Positions 1 through 9,293 of a DNA stretch of 64,000 nucleotides are shown piece by piece. The DNA is from HGM12998 sp900756495 (GTDB lineage: Bacteria; Bacillota; Clostridia; Oscillospirales; Oscillospiraceae). Location: contig CAUEFI010000001.1 in NCBI GenBank assembly GCA_958477305.1, positions 124,001 through 188,000 on the forward strand, written 5' to 3'. Both the position numbers and the translations under genes were made by a program. The first letter of the stretch is position 1; each line of letters begins with the position of its first letter. The notes beneath the pieces were generated by a model that did not search any database, had not been told where the DNA came from, and saw only the letters and a program-made list of their open reading frames with translations.

Positions 1-11
1 GCAAAAAACTT

Positions 12-2231
12 ATGAATGTAAGAACAGGCGTATTCTGCATCAGCCCTGTGTGCGGACTGGACTTCGAGACCCAGAGCCAGCGGGGCAGGACCGATGAGCA
101 GGGCTCCTTCTCCTACCTGGAGGGGGAGACCGTCACCTTCTCCGTAGGCGATCTGGTTCTGGGCTCCGCTACCGCCAAGGTGGAGATGACTCCCGCCGAC
201 CTCTCCTTTGAGGTGGCGGGAAACGTCCGCCGGATTACCAACCGCAAGGTCACCAACATCAGCCGGCTCCTTCTGAGCCTCAACCCCGCCGACAATGTGG
301 AGGAGCGGATTACCATCACAGATGCCATCCGGGAGACCGTGAATGCCTTCCGCTACCGCATCAACCTCAACGCACCCGAGGACTTCTTCACCGCCGACGA
401 AGGGGTGCAGGCGCTGATGAAGGCCCTGGGAGGCAAACTCTACTCTCCCGCCTGCGCACGCAATCACCTGCGCCGCCGGATGGACGGCATCATTAAGCAA
501 ACCGACGTAAAAATTCCCTTGCGGAACGGCAGCTTCCTGTACGCCGACGTGTTTCGCCCGGTAAGGGATGGAAAATACCCCGTCCTCATCAGCTCAGGCG
601 GCTACGGCAAGGCCTTCTGGCTGGGCAAAATCGGCAGCGGGGAGGAGTTCGAGCTCCACGAGCGGATGGAGGACAACTACTTTGAGGACCGCCCCGCCGA
701 AACCGACTACATCAACTTCCACATCCAATTGGCCGGCGGCGATCCGGTCCCCGCCGGGGCCCCCGGCTTCCCCACGCCGGGCAGCCCGGTAAATGCCATG
801 CTCACCCACGTCAGCGAGTACTTTGAGCGAGCCAACACCCGGGACTGGGTCCCTTATGGGTATGTAGTGATCAATGTGGACAGTGCCGGCCTGGGCCGCT
901 CCCCCGGCATGCACAGCCAATTCGGCAAACCTGAGGCCTTGGACTACTACGACTCCATCCAGTGGGCGGCGGAGCAGCCCTGGTCCAACGGGAACGTAGG
1001 CATTTACGGAGGCTCATTCTATGCCATGAACGCCTTCAACGTAGCCACGCTTCAGCCCCCCGCCCTCAAAGCCATGATCCCACTGGCCGGCGATCTGGAT
1101 CCCTACCGTGACTATTGCTATGTGGGTGGCATGCTGAACAAGTTCGGCTTCGTACCCAAGATTACCGTGGGCGAGTGGAAAGGTTACGACATGGTGGAGT
1201 ACGTCCGGGCCCATCCCTTCGACGAGCCCGACGCCTATAATCCGGACGGGAAGGTGGCCATGGTGGCCGAGCCGGAGAAAATCCAAATTCCCTTCTGGAC
1301 CGCTGTGCCTCTGGAGCAGGGCTCTATTCACACCCGGGGCGCCAGCGAGGCGTTCATCCACACTGCCACTCCAAAGGATCGGAAAAAGCTGGACGTGGTC
1401 TCCGAGGTAGGCGTCCACTTCTGGATGTACGGAAAGGATGTGCTGGCGCAGCACCGTGCCTTCTTTGACCACTGGCTGAAGGGGGAGGACAACAGCATCA
1501 TGGATCAACCCCCGGTCAATGTCATGATCCGCACCGGCCACGGCGGTTTTTACTGGCTCCGGGAGCAGGAGTGGCCCATCGCCCGTACTCAGTATAAAAA
1601 GCTCTATCTCTCTGCCGTCAGCGCGCAGGGCGGGGATACTCACACCCTCTCCTGGGAGGCGCCTGCTCAGAGCGGCAAGATCACATACTCCGCCGATGTA
1701 TCCGTGGGTAAGACTCCGGACAATACCTTTGGAACCCGCTTTGTCAGCGCACCCATGTCCCGGGATGTAACCCTGGCCGGCTACTCCAAGCTGGGACTCT
1801 ATGTCTCCTCCACCAGTCACGACATGGCGGTACTGGTCAACCTGCGGGTATTGGACGAGAATGATCAGCTCGTGCCCGTAGTGCTGGATTTGGATCCCTC
1901 CTTCCCCATGGCCAAGGGCGCCCTGAAGGTCTCACACCGCAGGCAGGACCCTGATAAACGCACCGACTACCGCCCCTACCACACCCATAAGGAAGCGGAC
2001 TATGCGCCGCTAACACCCGGTGAGATTGTAAACTGCGAGGTAGAGCTCTTCCCCTCCACCATGCGCATCAAAAAAGGCTGGAAACTGATGCTGGAGATCC
2101 AGCCCAACAACTCCGGGGAAATGATTGAACTCAACGACGACTACCGCCCCGGTGCGAAGAATTCCGTCTATACAGGCGGCTTAACTCCCTCCTACCTTCA
2201 AATTCCAGTGATTGATTCGCACATCCCTTAG
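12..2231 (+). CDS. CocE/NonD-family serine hydrolase with extra N-terminal module
   Basis: An alpha/beta hydrolase of the X-Pro dipeptidyl-peptidase (S15) / CocE group, 739 residues. The catalytic part begins near residue 160. The nucleophile is probably Ser335 in a Gly-Gly-Ser-Phe-Tyr elbow, and the C-terminal ~180 residues look like the jelly-roll domain usual in this family. The first ~150 residues are not typical of CocE enzymes: they hold a Gly-rich segment with a TDEQGSFSY motif that resembles modules of bacterial surface or lipoproteins. No signal peptide is visible. The ATG at 12 has almost no upstream sequence in the window, so the start cannot be verified. The substrate (an ester, amide or peptide) cannot be told. 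It is convergent with ftsZ and separated from it by a strong terminator hairpin. Confidence 0.8.
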   Translation: MNVRTGVFCISPVCGLDFETQSQRGRTDEQGSFSYLEGETVTFSVGDLVLGSATAKVEMTPADLSFEVAGNVRRITNRKVTNISRLLLSLNPADNVEERITITDAIRETVNAFRYRINLNAPEDFFTADEGVQALMKALGGKLYSPACARNHLRRRMDGIIKQTDVKIPLRNGSFLYADVFRPVRDGKYPVLISSGGYGKAFWLGKIGSGEEFELHERMEDNYFEDRPAETDYINFHIQLAGGDPVPAGAPGFPTPGSPVNAMLTHVSEYFERANTRDWVPYGYVVINVDSAGLGRSPGMHSQFGKPEALDYYDSIQWAAEQPWSNGNVGIYGGSFYAMNAFNVATLQPPALKAMIPLAGDLDPYRDYCYVGGMLNKFGFVPKITVGEWKGYDMVEYVRAHPFDEPDAYNPDGKVAMVAEPEKIQIPFWTAVPLEQGSIHTRGASEAFIHTATPKDRKKLDVVSEVGVHFWMYGKDVLAQHRAFFDHWLKGEDNSIMDQPPVNVMIRTGHGGFYWLREQEWPIARTQYKKLYLSAVSAQGGDTHTLSWEAPAQSGKITYSADVSVGKTPDNTFGTRFVSAPMSRDVTLAGYSKLGLYVSSTSHDMAVLVNLRVLDENDQLVPVVLDLDPSFPMAKGALKVSHRRQDPDKRTDYRPYHTHKEADYAPLTPGEIVNCEVELFPSTMRIKKGWKLMLEIQPNNSGEMIELNDDYRPGAKNSVYTGGLTPSYLQIPVIDSHIP

Positions 2232-2246
2232 AAATCATTTTAGATG

Positions 2247-2290
2247 ACACACAAGCGGCCCGCCTCGTCCGAGGCGGGCCGCTTGTGTGT
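2247..2290. terminator. 20-bp hairpin between the CocE hydrolase and ftsZ
   Basis: A perfect 20-bp inverted repeat (2247-2266 with 2271-2290) with a four-base loop. It lies between convergent genes, four bases from the ftsZ stop codon. No long T run follows on either strand, but the stem strength and position suggest a shared bidirectional terminator. Confidence 0.75.
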
Positions 2291-2293
2291 GGG

Positions 2294-3427
2294 TTATCTG
2301 CCCTTATTGAAGATGTTGAAAATGCTCTGCCAGTCCTCATCATCGGGCCCGCCGGTCTGCGGCTCCTTCTCCGGCAGAGGCTCCGGGGCGGCGGCCCGCG
2401 AAGCAGCCCCCCCCGGCGCCGCGGCCTTTTCTCCCGCGGCGGTAAAGGGCTTCTGAGGCATGGCCCCGGCTGTCTCTTCAAAGCCGGTGGCAATGACGGT
2501 AACGCGGATCTCATCTTCCAGAGTATCGTCGAAAGCGGCGCCGAAAATAATGAGCGCGTCGGGGTGGGCGGCCTGCTGCACCAGGTTGGCGGCGGTCTCC
2601 ACCTCCTCCAGGCCGATGTCCATGGACCCGGTGACGTTGACCAGCACGCCCTTGGCGCCATTGATGGAGGTCTCCAGCAGCGGGCTGGAAATGGCCATCT
2701 TGGCGGCCTCTTCGGCCTTGTTCTTCCCAGCTGCCCGGCCAACGCCCATATGGGCCATACCGGCATTCTGCATGACAGCGGTAACGTCGGCAAAATCCAG
2801 ATTGATAAAGCCGGTGTTTTTAATCAGATCCGAGATAGACTGTACGGCCTGACGGAGCACGTCGTCAGCAATCTCAAAGGCGTTTGCAAAGGTGATCTTC
2901 TGATCGGTGGCAAACTTCAGACGCTCGTTGGGGATAATGACCAGGGAGTCCACCCGGGTACGCAGATCCTCAATGCCCTTTTCCGCCTGAAGCATCCGGC
3001 GGCGTCCCTCGAAGTTGAAGGGCTTGGTGACCACGCCCACAGTGAGGATCCCCATCTCCTTGGCGATATCGGCCACGATGGGCGCCGCGCCGGTACCGGT
3101 TCCGCCGCCCATACCGGCGGTAATGAAGACCATATCGGCATCCTCCAGGGCCTTGGACACCGCGCTGCGGCTCTCCTCGGCAGACTTGCGTCCTACCTCA
3201 GGATCGGAGCCCGCCCCCTGTCCGCCGGTGAGCTTCTCACCAATTTGAATTTTAAAGGTCGCGCTGGAGACGGCAAGGGCCTGCTTGTCCGTATTTACAG
3301 CGATAAAATCTACGCCCTTGGTGCCTGACTTCACCATCCGGTTGACCACGTTGTTGCCGCCGCCTCCAACGCCGATTACCTTGATGGTAACAACGGTATC
3401 GGGGCCGGTATCCAGTCCAAACGCCAT
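2294..3427 (-). CDS. ftsZ: Cell division protein FtsZ
   Basis: Tubulin-like GTPase that forms the cytokinetic ring at midcell. The GTP-binding signature GGGTGTG is at residues 107-113, an N-terminal GGGGNNVV glycine loop is at 21-28, and the T7 synergy loop NLDFADV is at 209-215. A Pro/Glu/Ala-rich linker starts near residue 320. The last residues, DWQSIFNIFNKGR, replace the usual DIPTFLRxR-type tail peptide. At 377 residues the length is normal. AGGAGGAG precedes the ATG. It is the last gene of the dcw cluster, and no ftsA lies next to it. Confidence 0.97.
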   Translation of the reverse strand: MAFGLDTGPDTVVTIKVIGVGGGGNNVVNRMVKSGTKGVDFIAVNTDKQALAVSSATFKIQIGEKLTGGQGAGSDPEVGRKSAEESRSAVSKALEDADMVFITAGMGGGTGTGAAPIVADIAKEMGILTVGVVTKPFNFEGRRRMLQAEKGIEDLRTRVDSLVIIPNERLKFATDQKITFANAFEIADDVLRQAVQSISDLIKNTGFINLDFADVTAVMQNAGMAHMGVGRAAGKNKAEEAAKMAISSPLLETSINGAKGVLVNVTGSMDIGLEEVETAANLVQQAAHPDALIIFGAAFDDTLEDEIRVTVIATGFEETAGAMPQKPFTAAGEKAAAPGGAASRAAAPEPLPEKEPQTGGPDDEDWQSIFNIFNKGR

Positions 3428-3473
3428 AACTGCTCCTCCTATGTAAAAGAAATCAATCTCTCTTTAAATCGAC

Positions 3474-3860
3474 TTATTTTGTGTTCCCCTTTCCCGGGGG
3501 CACTATATCTTGCTCTATTTTATCCCTCTTTTGCTTGGAGGTCAATAGTTCACGGCGTATTTCCGCAAAGTTTTGGAACATTCTCGTGCCGAAGACCACG
3601 ACAGCCGCCAGGTAGAGCGGAATCCCCAATTTCTGGCCCAGCCAGGTAAGGAATGCGGCGATGGCCGCATTGCCCACGGTGCCCGACAGAAAGATACCCA
3701 GCCGGAAGTTTCCCTTCACCCGCGCATTGTATCCGCCCAGAGCGGAGTCCAGGGCCGCCAGCAGCCCCGCCGCCACATACAGAGACCACTGGGCAGGCAC
3801 CTGGAGCGGAACCAGGAAACCCACCAACAGCCCCGCCGCCAGTCCTATCAGCTCCAGCAT
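3474..3860 (-). CDS. sbp: Small basic protein (Sbp, DUF1290 family)
   Basis: A 128-residue membrane protein with about four hydrophobic segments and a charged Lys/Arg/Glu tail. It matches the small basic protein family that Firmicutes carry between divIB and ftsZ (ylxX/sbp region). Its function is unknown, although the location implies a role in the divisome or envelope. Its ATG overlaps the stop of the DUF881 gene (ATGA), so the two are translationally coupled. A 46-bp gap leads to ftsZ. Confidence 0.85.
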   Translation of the reverse strand: MLELIGLAAGLLVGFLVPLQVPAQWSLYVAAGLLAALDSALGGYNARVKGNFRLGIFLSGTVGNAAIAAFLTWLGQKLGIPLYLAAVVVFGTRMFQNFAEIRRELLTSKQKRDKIEQDIVPPGKGNTK

Positions 3861-4621
3861 CAGCCCACCCCCTCGTCAGTCCCGGCGTTCTGCTCTGTTG
3901 CAGGAGCGGCATACCGGAATTCCACCGCACCGCTGTACTTGGGGATCAGCAGCTTATCGCTCATCGTTACTTTGACCTCAATCTTCCACTGCCCCAGTAC
4001 GTCCACCACGCCGTTGCGCATGGTAAGGGCGCCGTACAGGGTGTCCTTATCCCCAATAGCCATAATAATGTAAGGGGCGGCATAGCGGCGGCCGTTTACC
4101 GTTACCACCGCTCCGGTACAGCGGACCTCACTGGTGGCCAGAATCCGCTCTCCGTTGAGTGAAATGGCCTCCGCTCCCGCCGAGCGCAGCTCGTTGATCA
4201 CCGACATGATGTCGTTGTCATGGATGAGGTAGTCCGCCTCATCCCCTGTGACATTGACGGCTGTGGAGTCCTGCATCACCACCGTGACGCCCGGCCCCTC
4301 CACGTCGGTCAGACCGGCCAGGATTTCCAGGCTGTCCAGCTCGGCCAGAATGGCCTCGCTGTACTCTCCGCCCTGGGCAGCCTCATCCCGATAGAGCGCC
4401 AGCTCATTCTGCAGTCTGGAGAGCTCGTCCTCCAGAGCGGAAGAGCGGTCCAGCTCGTCGTTGTAGAGCTCCTGGAGCGTCTCAAGACGCCCGGCCGTAG
4501 AGGCGTCGGCCGCCTCGCTGCTGAGCTTGACGCTCTTGAGCTGGAGCGCCAGCAAAAAGCCCAGCACAGCGCACACCGCTACCACGGCCAGCTCGCCTCT
4601 CTTACGCATCTTCACCATCAT
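3860..4621 (-). CDS. DUF881 (YlxW/YlxX-like) membrane-anchored protein
   Basis: One N-terminal transmembrane helix (about residues 10-27) is followed by a coiled-coil stretch and then the DUF881 domain, which in this family faces outside. I chose the ATG at 4621 because AAGGAG sits six bases upstream; the frame stays open further back into ftsQ without a ribosome site. That start gives 253 residues and overlaps the ftsQ 3' end by 20 bp. DUF881 proteins are regular members of Firmicutes division clusters, but their biochemical role is unknown. Confidence 0.85.
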   Translation of the reverse strand: MMVKMRKRGELAVVAVCAVLGFLLALQLKSVKLSSEAADASTAGRLETLQELYNDELDRSSALEDELSRLQNELALYRDEAAQGGEYSEAILAELDSLEILAGLTDVEGPGVTVVMQDSTAVNVTGDEADYLIHDNDIMSVINELRSAGAEAISLNGERILATSEVRCTGAVVTVNGRRYAAPYIIMAIGDKDTLYGALTMRNGVVDVLGQWKIEVKVTMSDKLLIPKYSGAVEFRYAAPATEQNAGTDEGVG

Positions 4622-5459
4622 TTGGTTCTCCTTCAGGCGTGGGTGTCTGAGCCGGCACGGCCGCCCCGTCGTCAGGCGTCCACCGGTGGGGCAGGACGTG
4701 CGCCTCGCTCTCTCCATAGGTCAAATCCAGGGTCCCCGTCAATTCCACCATCTGCTCCTCGTAGGTCTCCTGGACCCGGCGCAGCGCAAAGATCTTGGCC
4801 GGAAAGTCTGCATTCATGGGAACCACGACCGTCAGCTTTTCTCCAAATCCAAATCGGATTTCATTGGCGGCGGTCAGGTCGATAAAATCGGTGAGCTGCC
4901 CATCCATCCCCTGCCGGTACAGAGCGGAGAGAAGCTGAGAGAGGCTGTCCAGCTTGGCACGCTCCTCCTGGGCAACCGCCAGCTGCGTCCCCACATCGGG
5001 GGCCAGGGGAGAAATTCCCCGAACCTCGGCCCTGCCCTGAGCCAGAGCGGCGTCTCCCCGTTCCAACAGCTTGCACTGAGCGTCCAGCAGCCACCACTCT
5101 CCGTCCTTTTGAATGGCGGCCACTGCCGCGCTCTCGGATACCGTGATGAGCAGTGTGTCGGGCAGCCTGCGGATAATCTGAACCTCTGAGACATAGGGCA
5201 GCTCCCGCCGGATATTTTTCTGCATGTTGAATTTATTGAGGCTGAACAGGTTGTCCCCCCGCTCCACGCCGGCTACGCCGATGATCTCCTCGCTGGTATA
5301 GCGGACGTTGCCGTCCACCACCACCACGTCTACCCGGAAAAAGACAATGCATCCGGCCAGAATGGCGGCGCAGATGATCAGGGCGGACATCAGCTTATAG
5401 AGGAAGCCGAAGCGTCCCCGATTCCGCCGCCGTCTGCGCCTGTTTCGTCTCGCCGCCAT
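4602..5459 (-). CDS. ftsQ: Cell division protein FtsQ/DivIB
   Basis: A single-pass bitopic divisome protein. It has a very basic cytoplasmic N-terminus (Arg-rich, residues 3-16), a transmembrane helix at about 24-42, then the POTRA domain starting VDVVVVDGNVRYTSEEI and the FtsQ-type beta domain. It belongs to the FtsQ-FtsL-FtsB regulatory complex that activates septal peptidoglycan synthesis. Length is 285 residues. The C-terminus is Pro/Glu-rich and overlaps the next gene. The 107-bp AT-rich gap from murA carries a likely internal promoter. Confidence 0.92.
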   Translation of the reverse strand: MAARRNRRRRRRNRGRFGFLYKLMSALIICAAILAGCIVFFRVDVVVVDGNVRYTSEEIIGVAGVERGDNLFSLNKFNMQKNIRRELPYVSEVQIIRRLPDTLLITVSESAAVAAIQKDGEWWLLDAQCKLLERGDAALAQGRAEVRGISPLAPDVGTQLAVAQEERAKLDSLSQLLSALYRQGMDGQLTDFIDLTAANEIRFGFGEKLTVVVPMNADFPAKIFALRRVQETYEEQMVELTGTLDLTYGESEAHVLPHRWTPDDGAAVPAQTPTPEGEPNDGEDA

Positions 5460-5503
5460 TCCGTTGTTCTCCCGTCTGTCTCTGATTTGCCGATTTTCGC
5501 GTT

Positions 5504-5512
5504 AGTATATCA
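5504..5512 (-). promoter_or_regulatory. Possible extended -10 promoter for ftsQ-DUF881-sbp-ftsZ
   Basis: On the minus strand the AT-rich murA-ftsQ gap contains TGATATACT, an extended -10 element about 45 bases ahead of the ftsQ ATG. The best -35 candidate, TTAACG, is 20 bases upstream, so spacing is poor. It would let the last four division genes be transcribed apart from murA. Confidence 0.4.
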
Positions 5513-5566
5513 TAAATATCATAAGAAATCGTTAAGGAATCCTTACAAAATTTCCGATTTTCCAGC

Positions 5567-6814
5567 TCATGTTCTCTGAATCGTGGCCCCCAGGCTGCTC
5601 AAGGCTTTGTCCAAATCCTGATAACCCCGGTCAATGTGATGCAGGTCGGTAATCTCGCTCTTCCCCTCGGCCCCCAGGGCTGCTACCACCAGCGCCGCGC
5701 CGCCCCTCAGGTCATGAGAGCGGACTGCCGCGCCGTGGAGCGCGGACACGCCGCACACGACGGCCACCCGGCCCTCTACCTTGATGTCCGCTCCCATGCG
5801 GATCAGCTCATCCACATGCCGGTAGCGGCTCTCAAAGATGTTTTCCACAAAGACGGTGGCCCCGGTGCTGCGCGCAAAGGCCGCCATCAGCAGGGCCTGT
5901 GCGTCGGTGGGAAAGCCTGGATAGGGCGCGGTCCGGATGGGCCGGACTGCACGCAGAGGGGCGCTGCACTTCAGATCAATCCGGTCGGGGCCGCTGCGCA
6001 GGACGCACCCTCCCTCGGCCAGGACGGCGGTCACGGTGGACAAGTGGCGGTAGTCGCAGCCCTTGACCGTAATCTCGCCCCCCGCGGCGGCGGCCGCCGC
6101 CAGATATGTACAGGCCACGATCCGATCTCCCATCACGGCATACGTCCCGCCGTGGAGCGGCGCTCCCCCCCGCACCGTGATCACCGAGCTCCCCGCGCCG
6201 CGGATATCGGCCCCCATGGTGCACAGGAAGCGCTGGAGATCCACGATTTCAGGCTCCCGGGCGGCGTTGGTAATGGTGGTGGTCCCCGATGCGGTCACGG
6301 CGGCCAGCATGGCGTTTTCGGTGGCTCCCACACTGGGGAGCGCCAGCGTAATGTCGCACCCGGTCAAGGCGCCGCTGCAGCGCAGGCGGCCTGTCTCCTC
6401 CTCGATACCGGCCCCCAGCGACCGCAGGGCGGCCAGATGCAGATCGATGGGCCTGGGGCCCAGCTCACAGCCGCCGGGATAGGACATAACAGCCTCGCCG
6501 GTCCGGCCCAGTACAGCCCCGAGGAAAATAACCGACGATCGCATCTCCCGCATCAAATCGTCGGGCACGTCGCTGCGGGTCAGCGTCCCGGCGTCCACGG
6601 TAATGGTATCCCCCGCTCGCTCCGCCCTGCAGCCCAGGTGACGCAGGATCTCCAAAGACGCCGCCACGTCCGAAAGGTCGGGACAGTTTTGAATGACGCT
6701 CACGCCCGGAACCAGAATAGCAGCCGCCAGAATGGGGAGCACACTGTTCTTCGCCCCGTGCACCCGGATCTCTCCCTCCAGCCGGTGCCCGCCTTCCACA
6801 AAAAAAGCACTCAT
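5567..6814 (-). CDS. murA: UDP-N-acetylglucosamine 1-carboxyvinyltransferase (MurA)
   Basis: Catalyses the first committed step of peptidoglycan synthesis: enolpyruvyl transfer from PEP to UDP-GlcNAc in the cytoplasm. The catalytic Cys116 lies in YPGGCELGPRP, so the enzyme should be of the fosfomycin-sensitive Cys type. The N-terminal VHGAKNS motif binds substrate. It has 415 residues, normal for the family. GGAGG precedes the ATG. Gram-positives often carry two murA paralogues; whether this is the main copy cannot be told here. Confidence 0.96.
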   Translation of the reverse strand: MSAFFVEGGHRLEGEIRVHGAKNSVLPILAAAILVPGVSVIQNCPDLSDVAASLEILRHLGCRAERAGDTITVDAGTLTRSDVPDDLMREMRSSVIFLGAVLGRTGEAVMSYPGGCELGPRPIDLHLAALRSLGAGIEEETGRLRCSGALTGCDITLALPSVGATENAMLAAVTASGTTTITNAAREPEIVDLQRFLCTMGADIRGAGSSVITVRGGAPLHGGTYAVMGDRIVACTYLAAAAAAGGEITVKGCDYRHLSTVTAVLAEGGCVLRSGPDRIDLKCSAPLRAVRPIRTAPYPGFPTDAQALLMAAFARSTGATVFVENIFESRYRHVDELIRMGADIKVEGRVAVVCGVSALHGAAVRSHDLRGGAALVVAALGAEGKSEITDLHHIDRGYQDLDKALSSLGATIQRT

Positions 6815-6883
6815 AACTCCGTCCTCCGCACAGTTTTTGGTTCCCTTTTATCGAACCATACTATGCGGCGGCGGAGAGGGGGG

Positions 6884-7996
6884 TTAACGAGAGGATTCGT
6901 TCAGCAGGCCGGTAAGGGCCGTATAAATCTGTTCTGCGGCATCCGGGACGGCCATCTCGCGCAGGGCCCGGCTCATAGCCTCCCGCTTTTCCCGGTTATT
7001 GAGGAGATCGCTGGCCATTTCCCACAGCTTCTCCCCTGAACACGCCCCCTCGGGCAGGAGCACGGCGCCCCCAGCAGCAGAGAGTACCTTTGCGTTCTTA
7101 GTCTGATGGTCGGCAGTCACATTGGGCGAGGGAACCAAAATGGAGGGCTTGGCAATCGCTGAGAGCTCCGAAATGGTGGAGGCCCCCGAGCGGCAGATCA
7201 CCAGATCGGCGGCCGCCATAGCCAGTGGCATATCATAGATGTACTGCCGCAGATCCAAAGCGGGGTCCTTGGGGGCCGCTTTGGCCATCTCCTCATAGTT
7301 GCGCCCCGCGCCGTGGATATGGCGGAACGGAAAGCCCGCCTGATGCTCCAGGCGGAACAACTCCGACATATAGCCGTTCATCACATCGGCCCCCAGAGAG
7401 CCGAAGAAGGACAGCAGCAGGGGCCGTTCATCGGTGAGGCCCAGCTGCGCCCGCGCCTCTTTCCGCGTGTATTGAAAAAAGTCCCCCCGGACAGGCGTGC
7501 CCGTCACCACCACCTTCTCAGGGTCTTCATAGTGGCTCCGGCTCTCTTCAAACCCCACCATCACGAGATCCGCCGTCTTGGAGAGCGCCTTGGTGGTGAG
7601 TCCGGGGACGGCGTTGGACTCATGGACGGCAGTGGGAATCCCCCGGCGTGCGGCGGCATGAACCACCGGGTAGGAGGCATATCCCCCGGTGCCCACCACA
7701 AGGTCGGGCTGGAACTCATCCAGAATCGCGTCGGCCTGCCCTCTGGAGCGGTTCATATTGAGCAGGGTCTTGAGGTTGTGTTTCATAGCCGCCGGGCTCA
7801 GGGAACGGTGAAAGTTTGTGATGGTAACCGTACGGATGGGATAGCCCTCCTTTGGCACCAGCCGGGTCTCCATGCCGCCGTCCGCCCCGACAAAGAGGAC
7901 CTGACAGCCCGGGTTCCACTCCTGAAACAGCCGGGCCAGGGCGACGGCGGGGTTGATGTGCCCCGCCGTGCCGCCGCAGGTAAAGAGAAGTTTCAT
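6884..7996 (-). CDS. murG: MurG, lipid II-forming GlcNAc transferase
   Basis: Peripheral membrane GT-B glycosyltransferase that adds GlcNAc to lipid I to give lipid II. The N-terminal glycine loop TCGGTAGHINPA (residues 6-17) and the VGTGGYASYP motif are MurG signatures, as is the C-terminal donor-site CRSGASTISELSA. It is 370 residues long. It follows ftsW by 25 bp in the same orientation, so lipid II synthesis and use are encoded side by side. Confidence 0.96.
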   Translation of the reverse strand: MKLLFTCGGTAGHINPAVALARLFQEWNPGCQVLFVGADGGMETRLVPKEGYPIRTVTITNFHRSLSPAAMKHNLKTLLNMNRSRGQADAILDEFQPDLVVGTGGYASYPVVHAAARRGIPTAVHESNAVPGLTTKALSKTADLVMVGFEESRSHYEDPEKVVVTGTPVRGDFFQYTRKEARAQLGLTDERPLLLSFFGSLGADVMNGYMSELFRLEHQAGFPFRHIHGAGRNYEEMAKAAPKDPALDLRQYIYDMPLAMAAADLVICRSGASTISELSAIAKPSILVPSPNVTADHQTKNAKVLSAAGGAVLLPEGACSGEKLWEMASDLLNNREKREAMSRALREMAVPDAAEQIYTALTGLLNESSR

Positions 7997-8021
7997 AGAT
8001 CTGCCGCGCTCCTGTTATGGA

Positions 8022-9245
8022 TTACCCCTGTTTTGGGGCCGGTATCTGCCGTGAGACGCTGAGAATGACGCCCATTTCCAGCAGCTGTATCATCAGGGCG
8101 GTGCCGCCATAGCTGAAGAAGGGGAGAGAGATCCCCGTGGTGGGAATAAAGTTGGTCACCACTGCGATGTTCAGGAAGACCTGGACGGCCAGCAGGGTGG
8201 TAAAGCCCACCACCAGCAGGGCTCCAAAGCGGTCCCTGGCATGGATGGCGATCCAATAGCCCCGGATAATGAGCAGTGCGAACAGGATGAGCACCACCGT
8301 CGCCCCTACCAGCCCCAGTTCCTCACAGACAATGGAAAAGATGAAGTCGTTCTCCGGCTCGGGGAGGTAGAGAAACTTCTGCCGGCTTTTGCCCAGCCCA
8401 AGGCCCAGCAGGCCGCCGGATCCGATGGCGTAGAGGGACTGGATGGTCTGAAAGCCCTTGCCCAGGCCGTTCATGCCGTCGTTCCAGGGGTCCTTCCAGA
8501 GATTGATGCGGCTGGCCATATAGTCCGTACTGGTGATGATGAACCAGAGCCCCCCGGCCACCCCCGCTCCTCCAATGATAAACCAGTAGAGCTTGATGCC
8601 GGCGGCAAAGAGGACGGCGGCGCCGCCCACCAGAATCAGGATGGTGCCCGACATGTGGGGCTCCAGCAACATGAGGCCGGCGATGACGCCCAGAATCAGA
8701 ATATAGGGCACCAACTCCAGGAAGCCGATGCGCTGGAGTACGCCCAGCGGTCCGCTGAGCAGGGAGCGGGGATTGAGCCGCCGTGGCTTTTCCGTATTCC
8801 GCTTGGACAATCGCGCCGCGAAATAGAGCACGACGCCCAGCTTTGCCACCTCAGAAGGCTGGAAGTTGACCGGACCAATCTGAATCCACCGCTGGGCGCC
8901 CACCGTAGCCCGGCCGAACCCGAAGGGGATGACCAGGATCAGCAGCAGAATGGAGATACCCAGAGCAAAGACAGACATCCAGCGGAAGGATTGGTAATTT
9001 ATACGTGAGGTCACATACATGACCGCCACGCCCGCCACTGCAAAAAGGAGCTGTCGCATAAAATAGTATGTAGGGTCGTTCTTGGCCACCTTGGCATCAT
9101 AAAAGGCCGTGGCGAAAGAGGCCGAGAACACCATCACCACACCGATGCCGGTGAGCATCAGCACCAGCATCAGGAAGGGGAGATCCACCGGCCCGCGGGC
9201 CAGCTGTTCCTCCATGGTCAGATCTCGCTTCAGCTTACGGGCCAT
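8022..9245 (-). CDS. ftsW: FtsW/SpoVE-type SEDS peptidoglycan glycosyltransferase
   Basis: A polytopic membrane protein (about ten hydrophobic segments, 407 residues) of the SEDS family, which polymerises lipid II with a class B PBP partner. The motif GRATVGAQRWIQIGPVNFQP and the C-terminal TGISLPFFSYGGT segment are diagnostic. In this position Firmicutes carry ftsW or the sporulation paralogue spoVE; the sequence alone does not separate them. The PASTA-containing PBP upstream in the cluster is the likely partner. AAAGGAGG precedes the ATG. Confidence 0.92.
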   Translation of the reverse strand: MARKLKRDLTMEEQLARGPVDLPFLMLVLMLTGIGVVMVFSASFATAFYDAKVAKNDPTYYFMRQLLFAVAGVAVMYVTSRINYQSFRWMSVFALGISILLLILVIPFGFGRATVGAQRWIQIGPVNFQPSEVAKLGVVLYFAARLSKRNTEKPRRLNPRSLLSGPLGVLQRIGFLELVPYILILGVIAGLMLLEPHMSGTILILVGGAAVLFAAGIKLYWFIIGGAGVAGGLWFIITSTDYMASRINLWKDPWNDGMNGLGKGFQTIQSLYAIGSGGLLGLGLGKSRQKFLYLPEPENDFIFSIVCEELGLVGATVVLILFALLIIRGYWIAIHARDRFGALLVVGFTTLLAVQVFLNIAVVTNFIPTTGISLPFFSYGGTALMIQLLEMGVILSVSRQIPAPKQG

Positions 9246-9293
9246 CGTTCCACCTCCTTTGGACTGCGGCTGACGGACCGGGCACAGGGGCCC

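Noticed and set aside
5636..7039. A 467-codon open frame on the plus strand across murA and murG
   Set aside because: Spans two real opposite-strand genes and their gap; no motif.
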